Positions 54,300 to 64,000 of a DNA stretch of 64,000 nucleotides are shown here, one piece after another. The DNA is taken from assembly GCA_902728285.1 (NCBI GenBank), contig CACVBU010000362.1:857156-921155 (forward strand), given 5' to 3'. Origin of the DNA: Clytia hemisphaerica (Eukaryota; Cnidaria; Hydrozoa; Leptothecata; Clytiidae). The notes under the pieces were generated by a model. That model worked only from the letters and a program-made list of their open reading frames with translations, was not told the DNA's origin and did not search any database. Position 1 is the stretch's first letter; each line of letters starts with the position of its first letter. Both the position numbers and the translations under genes were made by a program.

Positions 54300-55350
54300 T
54301 AGCCGTCACCCGGTGTCGCACCCGCCGAGGAGTAGATAAGCTGAACGCATCATAAGCCCTTTGGATGGTGGGGAGGGTAAAAAGATCTGATTTGTAAGAT
54401 CAAAGAAAGTAAAACTACCTCTCTAGGTGGCTGAAAACTAAAAATATTGCAAATTTAATGCTTTGTGACGTCATTTGGACCCTAAATGACGTCATCGAAA
54501 CGGTGATAAATTGTTCACTTCACTGGAATGAATTAATTATTTACCCAAAAGATTCTCTCGCTGATTTCCGATCGAATGAGGGGTCAACCATTGCTTAAAT
54601 CCTTCTCAAACTCAAGATATTGTATTTTTCCGTTTTTGATGACGTCATCGGACCCAAAAAGCCCTAATTTGAATATATTTATTTTCGAAAGTCTCTATAT
54701 ACCCTCTTTTACCCCTCCCAACGTATTCTAAATTAAATTTCCGATCCAATGAGGGCTCAACCATCTCCTAACTCCTTTTCAATCTCGAGTTATCACATTT
54801 TTCCTGTTTTTATGACGTTATCAACTAAAAACGCCTGAAATTTCAGCCAAATTTCAAAGTCACTTTCAAGCCTTGTAACCCCTCCCATCTTATTCCCCTT
54901 AGAATTCTCGATCCAATGAGGGGTCAACGGCCTCCCAACTCCTTTTCAAACTCGAGATATCGCATTTTGAAGTTTCTCCCAAATCTATGACGTCATTGGG
55001 TCCCTTTACCCCTAATGTTTTCAACGGTCAATTCGCGAATTTAGAAATTTTTGCGGTCAACAGGTACCTTGTGCCCCAAGGGTCCCAAAAAAACAAAAAA
55101 CGTCAATTATTTCCAAGGGAAAGTGGGTTTTTAAATTTGCGAAAGATTTGCACTGCAACGACTTCTTAAAAAAAACGCTAATTTTTACACTCTTCCTTGA
55201 CCACTTTCGCTTTCGTTTTCAACCACCCAACCACCCACCCACCCAACCATCCAACCAAAAAATCGGTCACGTAACTCTCGAACCCCCATCTCAAAAATCC
55301 ATAAGGGCCCCCTCACGGCTCACTCACATTCTACGTTTAGTAATATAGAT
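54300..55350. repeat. Degenerate repeat block with TGACGTCAT boxes
   Basis: Three to four diverged units of roughly 150-180 bp share CCGATC(C/G)AATGAGGG, TCAACC, CTCAAACTC(G/A)AGATAT and TGACGTCAT. The block is bounded on both sides by a similar end: AATCCATAATGGCTCC... AGTATATAG at about 54,245-54,298, and AATCCATAAGGGCC... AGTAATATAG at about 55,297-55,347. This looks like tandem copies of one repeat element. A run of CCACCCACCC/CCAACC lies near 55,225. Confidence 0.55.
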
Positions 55351-56314
55351 GACGTGTCCCCCAAAACGTCTATCCAAATTGAAATCTTTCTAGTGAATTC
55401 AGAAAATAGGGAATGTTGAAAAATTTTCTTGTGAATTAAAGGTTTTGTTTTTACATAAGTGTTTCCGTTTCATATCAGACATGTTTCATATCAGGACAGC
55501 AAAAAGTGTCTTTCTTTTCCTTATTCTTTTTTTAAGTTTTTGGCACTCAGTCATTAAAGTATAACACCAGTAGGTGTAAAAAATTACAAAAATTTTGTTG
55601 TAAGTACAATTTTGTGACTTACAAAGTCACATTAAAAATTATCGAAAGGTAAGCCAAAAAAAAGTACATTTAACAGCTAGAAAGTATGTAAATTTAAAAC
55701 ATTTTTTAAAAAATTCAACCTTTCCTCTGTCAAGTTAAGAAAGTCCCATTCTAAGATCTCTTGTCTAATTTGTGTTGTTTACATTTCTAAAAAAGATATA
55801 AATTTTGAGTTGAAGCCACATTTTAGCCCGGTTAACGAAAAAAAAAGTTATAATGTCTTAGTATTACCCACAACATTGTAAAATTTCAAGACTTATCGAT
55901 TTTTAAAGACTTCATCAGCTATGACAAAAAGTTGTTTTTAGGTATTTTTCAAAATGTCACACTATTTTTGATTGGGATCAACATCAAATTACTATCAATA
56001 GGTATGAAGGCAATGCCTTACAACTTATAAAAAGTCAAAATTTACTTTTCTCATTTTCATACAAATGATTGTCAAAACAGAGGTTAGTGGCCCCCAAAAT
56101 ATCGATTCAATTAAATTGAAATTGTTAGAAACCTGTCTCGAATTAATGACACGATAAAATAATAAGTTTTTGATAATTTTGAAAAAAAAATTGATACCAA
56201 ACAATAAGTATTTCATGCCTGGCTGAGTGCAATGTTAATTGTGAAAATATTGGATATTCATTGGATGATCTCAAAGATGAACAATTCTTATTTCTAAATG
56301 TTTTAGACAAAAAA
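55351..56314. other. 5' flank of the NDUFA11-like gene
   Basis: AT-rich sequence without recognised motif. The coding exon opens with an acceptor at 56,306, so the promoter and a 5' exon must lie upstream, here or further left. Confidence 0.35.
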
Positions 56315-59300
56315 ATGAAACTTCGTGAAGGAGAACCTCCAGATTGGAATGATCACGAAAACTTTGGACCGTTGTTGCTAAAAGAGTTTGACCATCATCC
56401 TGGAGATAATGTCATTGATAAAGCAGTCTTTTTTGGCACTAAAGGATTGATCGTTGGTAAGCCTTTACTTCTATTTCTACTCAAAGTGTAGCTGAAAGCT
56501 TTCCTGTTTTTTTTTTACCTCCCTTGAATCCCTTTTCCTTTTACAGAGTCTTTCACAAAATGCAAAATTCCTTTGAAGGAAAAGATCTGACTGCATTCTT
56601 CATTTTTAATTTTTTAGGCAGTCTTTATGGTGGCTTCCACGCTGCAATCTTTGAACCAGCACTAGGAGTCAATGGATTAGGTTATGCTATGAGACACATA
56701 GCAACTTTCGGTGCTTTGACTGGTATGTACTCTCAAACAAAGCTGCTTTCTTTAGATATAAAATTCGTGAAATGTTTACAGTGCCGTAGGAAGCATTTTC
56801 ATATTGAGGGGGCTGAAGTTTAGTGACACCGCGAGGGCCAACCATGGTTTGGCCCGAGGGGGGGGGGTTTTGAAAATTTGAGCTTTAGATTGCTTGAAAA
56901 TGCACTCAATTGTGACAATTATGACAAATTAATAAAGAAAAACTTTGTATTTAGCAAAATTACCATTTGTGAAAAAATTATTGGGGGGGGCATAGCCCCC
57001 CCCCCTTGCCCCCCCAGTTGCTACGGCACTGGTTTAAATACCATTTATTGTTTGTCAGCCTTTTTATTGGTTTTTAACATAATTTGACGTGTTTGAAAGG
57101 TTTTACTACTTAGAAATTAGTGTTGGTTTAATTATCTTTTGAATTTTATGATCGATCAAATGAACAAGTGCTAAATCAAAAAAAAACTTACCCTATGATT
57201 TATACAAACTTACTTACCTCAGAATCGTAAAGAGAAACATGTAGATATTTCGTACAACCCGGTATTTCATCTCATTGCTCGTTTTGACCATAATTTGTTC
57301 CTTCTCTTTATACGTCAGGTGGTGCAGGTCTTGTGTTAGGTGCAGGAATTCCCATTGCACAAGCTGTTCGAAAGAAGAATGACCCCATCGCTTGGATGTG
57401 GGGTGGATTTGCTGCTGGGGCCGTCTTCGCTCTCAAAAGTAAGTCCTTTCACCAACTAAATTTCTAACCAGCTGACACCCCTTTTTACCCCTTGTTAAAT
57501 GACAGGTCTCAGTGAGTTGATGAGAATTCTTAAGTTAAGACATCATGAATAATTCAAAAGCGTTAATTGATATACCAGTCCAGATACAAGTTTCCCAGAG
57601 ATTCTGGGCCTTTTTCAAGGAACTTTACTAGCTTTACTGTAAGGACTCGAAATTAAGTTTTCGTAGCACACCCAGTATAAAAACACCTTGATTTTCGGGT
57701 AGGTATTTAAGTATAGAAAGCTTCGTAATTTCATTTCAATGTGTGTAAGAAGCTTTGGAGAGGTTTATGTTGATTTATGTAATTTTTGGCAGGTTTTGAT
57801 CATTTATTTTCGAGGAAAATAGCTAAGTAGAGTACTCCTAATACGTTTTGGACAACAAAAGAAGTGTTTTTCTTAAAGAAGAAATACTAACCTACTAGTA
57901 CAAATATTGTTCCACTTTTCAACAAATTTACACGATTTCTTTCGTTTACCAAATGGTTTTAATCGTTTAAGAATCGTACCAATTTAAAGTGATGTCAGGC
58001 TGAAACGTTATTAAACGATTTTAAACGTTTTTCTTTGAACAAAAAGTGGTAAAACGATTTGAAAAGAAAGTCTTCAAGTTAAAACGATTTCCTAATTAAT
58101 TAAACGAATTTGAAACTATCAAAACGAATTTGAAACTATCAAAACGAATTTCTTACCTCTAAAACGAATTTCTTACCTCTAAAACGAATATCTAAACTAG
58201 TAAACAAATATCTGAAATATTAAACGAATATCTAAACTATTAAACGATTACTAGCTAATAGCCAAGGCTTTTCAAATCCCCAACCATAATAAGCAAGGGA
58301 TTTTCTACCTTGTTGACTTTAAGCTCCTCCATTTTATCCTCACTGGCTAATAAATTCTCACCGGGTCACTGAGACAGGGGTGTGATAATTCTTCTTGCTC
58401 CCCTGTGTGCGCAAACTAAAACCAGTTTCTTAGCCCCTCTAAAAAAGTCAAAGCACTCGTTATATATTTTTGGAAAGCTAAGGGGTAGGGGAATCAAAGT
58501 AGCATGGACTTTCACACCGACAATTAAGAGTCCACATATTTTATATATGGACCTATGCATTGTTTCTCCACTCTTGTACCTTTACTTGGCCATGTCTGGT
58601 ACACTAACTGATTTTTGACGAATTTTAATGGGGCAAAAACGATTTAATTTTATTGAAACGTTTTGCCTCCGGATGGAACGTTTTTCTATTTAAAAGAACG
58701 ATCTATATAAACCTAAAACGATTTTGAGAACACCAGAACGATTTTGAGTACACCAAAACGATTCTGAGAACACCAGAACGATTTTGAGAACACCAGAACG
58801 ATTTTGAGTACACCAAAACGATTTTGAGTACACTTAAACGAAATGTGGATATTTAAAACGGTTGTAAACGATTTTCAAAATTTAAAACGAACGAAAACGA
58901 ATTCCTTTTCATAGTTTGTCAGTCATCGTTTAGAAAACGATTTTTCTTCTAATTTTTGGCTACTAAATCGTTTCATACCTTTTCACTGTACGATTTTTTC
59001 TCAAACGATTAAAACAATATTTGTACACGGTCCCTAACTCTAATATTTAACTTAAAGATCTATAATTTCTCAATAGACATGTATATTTATTTTTGAAGAC
59101 CCAGTTTTTTGTGAAAAAATCTCATTTTGTTCAAAAATTCAGGGTAGCTTGGGAAAATGATTTAAGGAAGCCTGTTTGAAGACTTTTATTGTGAGGATGC
59201 CTGTTTGAAGACTTTTATTGTGAATTCCTTAAACGTCCTTTATAGTGAATAGCCATAACCATTTTTCATTTTCTGATTCGTTTTTCTAGAAAAATACTCG

Positions 59301-59657
59301 CTGATCTGAATTTCCTATTAAAGGAATCTTCTTTCCATGTCGCTGACCTTTTCACCCTTTTTGTGGTGAAGAAAATGGAGTTAATTTGGACATGGACATT
59401 GTACATTTGAAGCAGTATATTTTGGTTTACTAACAAAATGTTGATGTTTCATTTCAGGTGGTCGCTTCGGACGAGCAATACAATACGGATCTGCTACTGG
59501 GTTGTTCTTAGCTTTCACCAAAACAATGGGCACTTATCAACGCCCGTACGTCGACCCGTGGGCTAATTTACGGCAGCCGAAACCAGACACGCTTCCTTTG
59601 TTCGATAAAGATGGTAACATGTATACACACAAAAGACAAAGTGCACAGGATTTGTGA
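56315..59657 (+). CDS. NDUFA11: NDUFA11-like complex I subunit
   Basis: This is a Tim17/22/23-superfamily inner-membrane protein; NDUFA11 (B14.7) is an accessory subunit of NADH dehydrogenase. The exons are 56,315-56,456, 56,618-56,722, 57,319-57,438 and 59,458-59,657, all GT-AG and phase 1 at each join, giving 567 nt (188 residues). A polar N terminus (MKLREGEPPDWNDHENFG) is followed by about four glycine-rich membrane segments (GTKGLIVGSLYGGFHAAIF, HIATFGALTGGAGLVLGAG, AWMWGGFAAGAVFAL, IQYGSATGLFLAFTK) and a polar tail ending SAQDL. The start chosen is the first ATG after the acceptor TTTTAG; an in-frame continuation upstream means the true start could be in an earlier exon. Family membership (Tim17-like) is clear; the exact orthologue is less sure. 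Confidence 0.65.
58081..58260. repeat. Nine-unit 20-bp AAACGA array
   Basis: Nine units of exactly 20 bp occur, each starting (A/T)AAACGA(A/T)T or a close variant, with a variable second half. Neighbouring pairs share the same second half (TGAAACTATC twice, TCTTACCTCT twice, then ATCTAAACTA variants). Confidence 0.9.
58715..58854. repeat. Seven-unit 20-bp AACGATT array
   Basis: Seven units of exactly 20 bp occur, on the pattern (A)(A/G)AACGATTTTGAGAACACC, with T/G and A/T alternation. It has the same period and the same AACGA core as the array at 58,081, with a different second half. Confidence 0.9.
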
Positions 59658-60180
59658 GAGTATCATCGTATCATCGTGTATCATATTATTTTTTGTAAAT
59701 TCTTAAATTGAAATAATGTTTTTAAAACCCTCAATCATCAATTATTAATTCAAAAGTTATTCAGTCGATGAAACGAAGCTCCTGAAACCATTTTCGATGT
59801 TTCAGAATACAGCAAAACCTCTAATTAGCAAACTATTTTTCCCTGGTCGTTTTCGAGCATAAAAAAAAGTCGCCAAAATTGTCAAGCAGTTTAGTTCATA
59901 AAAAAATAGACGGGGGGTGCGAACAATCAAAACCATTATAAATAGACCTTTGCATAAATTACATCACGAGCAACGCGTACCTCGTTTTTCAAAAATTGCT
60001 ACAGTGATTGATTCTCTAAGAAGTTTACTGTATTTATAAAGGTAACACTTGACAACTCAAGGGATTCAATCACCTTGGTTATGGTTTCAAAACGAGGCAG
60101 TTAGTAAACAAGGGACAGTGCACAATATGAACATATTCATTTTTCTTATAAGCATCTAGTTCATCAGAATCAAGTAAATA
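59658..60180. other. 3' flank of the NDUFA11-like gene
   Basis: The 3' UTR and spacer. No canonical AATAAA was identified close to the stop. No other feature was seen. Confidence 0.4.
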
Positions 60181-60336
60181 ATTACTGAGGTTAAACATAC
60201 CAGGATAATCATGATGACGACGGATGAAAAATGTAATAGGCTGGTGAAAATACGAAATTTGATTGGTTGAAACTCACTAGCCTGTTAAATTTTCGTTCGT
60301 CGTCGTGATTTTACCGATTTACTTAACTTCACTAAT
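60181..60336. mobile_element. ATTAGTGAGGTTAAG MITE, copy 2
   Basis: Its order and sequence match 40,426-40,579 closely, including GTAATAGGCT and TTTTCGTTCGTCGTCGTGAT. The outer end has a few substitutions (ATTACTGAGGTTAAACA). Confidence 0.85.
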
Positions 60337-60465
60337 ATACCGAGTTTATGTATGTGTTGTTTTCTGCGACGGAGACACGGTAAGGTTCTAATTTGACTAG
60401 ATCTTGATTGACTGAGGACGACGGTAAATCAGCACTTTTACCGTTCTCGATTTTGCGGGGTAAAA

Positions 60466-60740
60466 CTTTCAAAAATTGTCAGATTCGGCTGAAATTTGCA
60501 CACTTGTTCCTTGGGTAAATATCTGGGGGCATTTTTTTCATTTTTCAAAATTTTTTATTTTTGGGGACTGGGGACGAGTTTTTCCCCAAAACGAGGCTAA
60601 AACTTTGGAGCAGTCTGGAGGCTTCAAAAATTGTCCGAGGCTCAAATTCGTCACACTTGTTCCTTGGGTTGTATTTTTTCATTTTTCAAAAATTTTGATT
60701 TTTGAGGCGTGGAGACGAGTTTTTTGCCAAAACGATCTTT
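60466..60740. repeat. Imperfect tandem pair, about 160-bp period
   Basis: CTTCAAAAATTGTCCGAG near 60,630 repeats CTTTCAAAAATTGTCAGA near 60,467. Both are followed by CACTTGTTCCTTGGGT, then TTTTTTCATTTTTCAAAA and GACGAGTTTTT. The copies have diverged by substitutions and a short deletion. Confidence 0.7.
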
Positions 60741-61953
60741 TGTGACTTCAATAATGAGTTTTAAAGCTAGTTTGTTTTGCTACAATCGGACCTTTGAATA
60801 TTCTGAAAATACGTTGAGTCAAGTGCGTTGCGCACGTTCGACTATCGGTAATTAGTTCCTACAAAGTAAACAAGGGATATCACATACTGTGTACGCTAAA
60901 CTGTTCCTCGTTTCTTTATTGTCAGCCAATCAGAGAGAAGAAAAACATTTGATTTGAATTTTGTGTTTGTTATTTCTTGTGTAAAACTATTTTCGATATT
61001 GTGCTGCGCGCAATACTTTCAAAGGAACGATACAAGACGCCCACCAGCCGACCCTCAATTCACGCAATCACGCAATTTTTTTTCGAAATTCACGCATTCA
61101 CGCAAATTTTCCTCGAGTTTCACGCAATAACCCGATTTTTCAGGAAATCGGAAAAATCGGGGAAATATTAGAAAGTTGGGAAAACTGCACATTATTTCTG
61201 GAAAAAAGGGAAAATTCACGTATTCACGCACAAAATAGCCATTTTTTTCCCCAATTTTCACGCATTCACGCATTCACGCAAACCACTGGAGGGGGGGGGG
61301 GCACACAAGCACTCAGCAAATGGGAATCTCTAGCTGTGCACTAGATGGCGTTCTAATAAAACGATTTGGTGGAATGCGGCCTTCAAACGTTCATTCTCGA
61401 TTACAGCTACTGGCTAATGCTAGTACTATTATGAAATCTCAGTGGTACACCCCAAGAACGTTTATTGTTATATCTCATTTTATTTTGTTGTTTTCGCGAG
61501 ATAACATGGATATTTAATCGATATTTATTAAACTCTCATAAGAAAGTCAATGAAAAGATTTAAAAGATTTGGCCACTCCGGTCCTCCTTGTCGAACACCG
61601 CTCGGTTGTATCAAATGTGGTTTTTTCAAACGTCAACGAGGTTTCTTCGTACAATTTTTCAAGAATGGATTTTGGGTATCCTTAAATCGAAGTCTGATTG
61701 AGTCGAACATCCATTTTCGTGGGGTGTGGTCGAACGAAGACGATGCTATAGTCCGTTTAGAGGGTCAGTAAACGCGGGAAAACATATATGCGCAGGGTCA
61801 GGGCGTCAGGGCGGTTTACGGGAAAATAGTGGTGGTTTTACGCTTGATATTGTAAATCCCATTCGTTGTTCCTCAATTCTGTTGAGATCCGTTCTATTCA
61901 TCGGTCAGTTATGCCTCGTACCAAGGTTGGAGTGTGCTTAGGATAATGTTCAC
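60741..61953. other. No gene; CACGCA-rich patch
   Basis: Positions 61,060-61,280 carry many copies of TCACGCA on the + strand, in an irregular array with T-rich spacers. A short G-run ends it. Frames at 61,320-61,940 have no recognisable motif. Confidence 0.4.
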
Positions 61954-62100
61954 AATAGACGATATCGGCTTTCTGAATTCTCCCCGAATGATTACCCATG
62001 ATGCATTGTTAGGGTTTGGGTTATCATCCGTGAATTTTTTTGCGCAATGCATCATGGGTAATCATTCGGGGAGAATTCGGTAAAGTCGATATCGTCTATT
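61954..62100. mobile_element. 147-bp near-perfect hairpin element
   Basis: AATAGACGATATCG at the left is mirrored by CGATATCGTCTATT at the right. The arms continue with GAATTCTCCCCGAATGATTA and CCCATGATGCATTG mirrored almost exactly, leaving a loop of about 36 bases. It abuts the end of the reverse-transcriptase relic. Confidence 0.85.
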
Positions 62101-62285
62101 AGTTTGCTTATTGTTGAGCCGATACTCAAGCCTCTGTAATTAATAATAGGATCCTTAATAAAACCTTTGCCTTTCCATCTTCGATCTAGAGTTTCCCCAT
62201 GATTTTCCCATACATTTAGTGTCATTTTCTGAATAGCGTCAAGAAGAGCTGGGCGCACTCACAATTCTTTAAGGGATAGTTCGGT
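62101..62285 (-). mobile_element. Reverse-transcriptase N-terminal relic
   Basis: The minus-strand translation contains RPALLDAIQKMTLNVWENHG and WKGKGFIKDPIINYRGLSIG followed by STISKLI. This is the start of the reverse-transcriptase domain of a non-LTR element (the KGxxxDPxNYRGLSI motif). The frame then enters the hairpin element at 62,100, which replaces the rest. Confidence 0.7.
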
Positions 62286-62525
62286 CATGAAATCAATTTT
62301 TTCTTATGGTTTTCATCAGATTCTTCATAAAGAAAGAGTTCCAACGATATATACTTTTAACTAATTTAATTTTTGTATTGTTTAAAAATCTGGCCTTTTA
62401 AAATCACTTTTGTATAGTGTACCTTTTTGCTTACGTCACACTCGCATAAGACTTTATGAACGAAAATCTTTATCTGTTTATTATAAATTTGTTCAGCGAG
62501 TTCGTGAAGTGTGTAAAGGTCGTGT

Positions 62526-62883
62526 TCCACTTAGCTTTTTTTGGTCGCCGCACAACGCGCACGGCTCGATTATCGCATAAATTAAATAAATTAAGCCTTC
62601 AAGGCTTGTTGCAATGAACGGCGTGAGCTTTTTTGAAAGTTGAAAAATTTCAACTTTTTGCGCAAAGCTGTGCGTCTCTTCTATTGTTCTTTATGAAGTA
62701 GCCAATCAGAGAGAAGGTAAACATACTGATTGTGTGTTTATTTTCATCATGTACAATTGCTTTTGTTTTGATTTTCTCTTACGCGCAACTTTTTTCTAGT
62801 TGTCAATGGAAGTATAAAAGCGCTCTGCGCACAATGCGCTCGAGCCGTGCGCATTGAACGGCGACCAAAAAAGGCTAAGTGGA
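62526..62883. mobile_element. TCCACTTAGC MITE
   Basis: TCCACTTAGCTTTTTTTGGT in consensus at the left is mirrored at the right by ACCAAAAAAGGCTAAGTGGA, and the arms continue with CGCCG and CGCGCACGGCTCGA versus TCGAGCCGTGCGCA. An AAGTATAAAAG box occurs near 62,810. It is 358 bp and non-coding. Confidence 0.75.
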
Positions 62884-64000
62884 CCATTATCTGATATTCC
62901 GATGGCGTATTGGCGGCCGCCCACGCTAAAGCTCTAAAGGAGCGGGCCAATATACCATCGGAGAGAAATAGTAGTCGTCCATTGATGTGCCGACATAAGT
63001 TTAGCCCCCATTTTCGGGGCCGTGCTGAACGCTCAAAAATTGTTTTTTTGAGATCTGGCGCCTCAAAAAGACCGTCAAATCACTGTCGTTAGTTACCACG
63101 TCATGAGTAAGTCGGCAAAAATTACAAACAACATGGCTGATGTAATTTTCAAAAAATGTGTGCTGTATGGTTGTTTTTGGTTTCTTTTGATGGATTTTTT
63201 GTAGTTTAACTGTACTTATCACTCCCTGAATATTAGTTTTAGTATCCAGTGTAATTTCTGTATGTGCACCAACCCAAAAAATGTGTTTCTACCACAGAAA
63301 AGTTGATAATCATAACTTTTGTTTTTGTTTGTTTTGATGGCTGATTTTTTCTGCACTTTCTCAAATTTTATGCCATTCAAAGACCAAAGAAACTAAAGCA
63401 GGTATGTTCCTATGGGCTTAGGCTTTTATCAGTAACTTTCATGTTGTTATCTATCTTAGACCGTTTTCCAAATATAATATAACTGTTGTCCACCGGCCGA
63501 CAACCGACAAACAACCGGCTTCAGTGTTCCAGAACTGAAGTTTTTTGGATAAAATCTTTATCAAACTTCACAAAAGTGTTCATTGAGGGTTAGTATTCAT
63601 TTTCTATAGCTTTGGTTTTTCTTTTAGTGTTATTATAGATGATGATTATGACTTTTCTCTTCTTTCAGGCTTTTTTGTGTACAATGTTATTTCTATTTTG
63701 TTTTTGCTTCTGTGATCAGTTTAAACAAGGAAAAATACTTATTTGAGTATTTCTACATGCCCTCCTTGTGAAAAGAATGATAATATTTTGCACGATTCCT
63801 TCTCCAAAAAGTTTTGTATTTGAATTTATTTCGTGAAACCTTTTGAAGTTTTTTCTGACCCAAATTTTGTCGGCCATGACACCTTCCCTGTCCAAATTGC
63901 ACTCGGGCCCATTTTTCTAAAAAATTACGCGGTCAGGCGAAATTCCGTAATGTATTTCTTCCAGATGTTGAAAATTTTCCCGACCTTCAGAGCTTTAGCG
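62884..64000. other. No gene recognised
   Basis: No exon, repeat match or promoter motif that I can support. A gene could continue beyond the window edge. Confidence 0.35.

Larger units (their letters stand above)
57898..59026. mobile_element. AAACGA-rich inverted-repeat element in intron 3
   Basis: GTACAAATATTGTT at the left is mirrored by AACAATATTTGTAC at the right. Between them the words AAACGA and AACGATT occur dozens of times, most of them in two regular 20-bp arrays (58,081-58,260 and 58,715-58,854), separated by about 450 bp of unrelated sequence. It is non-coding and lies inside the NDUFA11-like gene. Confidence 0.7.

Noticed and set aside
58081-58260. CRISPR-like regular array
   Set aside because: The constant part is only about 7 bases, units are contiguous 20-mers, variable halves are duplicated between neighbours, and the host is an animal genome.

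Overview
This window is animal nuclear DNA. It is AT-rich, the genes have GT-AG introns, and inverted-repeat elements are very dense. Every recognisable gene is a eukaryotic and mostly animal-type gene: a MAP3K1-type kinase with SWIM, RING and kinase modules, ribosomal protein RPS28, the AAA ATPase AFG2A (SPATA5), the nascent-polypeptide-associated factor BTF3, an NDUFA11-like complex I subunit, and a multipass membrane protein I do not recognise. The non-LTR retrotransposon fragments resemble those common in cnidarians and other marine invertebrates. I infer an invertebrate, perhaps a non-bilaterian such as a cnidarian, with low certainty about the phylum.

Layout. Positions 1-3.7 kb hold nested inverted-repeat elements and no supported gene. 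A three-exon membrane-protein gene (+) runs from 3,722 to 6,311 and carries one apparent frameshift. MAP3K1 (-) spans 7,363-15,284 in 15 resolved exons that join in frame to 1,000 residues; its N-terminal exon(s) are not found. A 5'-truncated LINE lies just upstream in the same orientation. From 16.6 to 35 kb there is almost only repeat DNA: foldback elements of 0.4-2.7 kb, a LINE tail, a (CGAA)n microsatellite, a possible tRNA-derived SINE, and a 2.1-kb inverted-repeat element that contains a decayed Cys-rich gene. BTF3 (+) occupies 35,212-37,875. RPS28 (-) runs from 49,176 to 41,026, and the single-exon AFG2A gene (-, 44,343-42,052) lies inside its second intron on the same strand. From 50 to 56 kb there is no clear gene, only a CCAAT/E2F-like promoter-type cluster and a degenerate repeat block. 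NDUFA11-like (+) is at 56,315-59,657, with an intronic element built of 20-bp AAACGA units. The last 4 kb hold small inverted-repeat elements and a reverse-transcriptase relic.

Gene relations. RPS28 (40S subunit), AFG2A (60S maturation ATPase) and BTF3 (nascent-chain binding at the ribosome) all act in ribosome production or use. The physical nesting of AFG2A in RPS28 is the most notable arrangement in the window. The repeats are at least 20 non-autonomous inverted-repeat elements, several with clear 6-8 bp target duplications and several nested in one another, so a relative order of insertion can be read in places.
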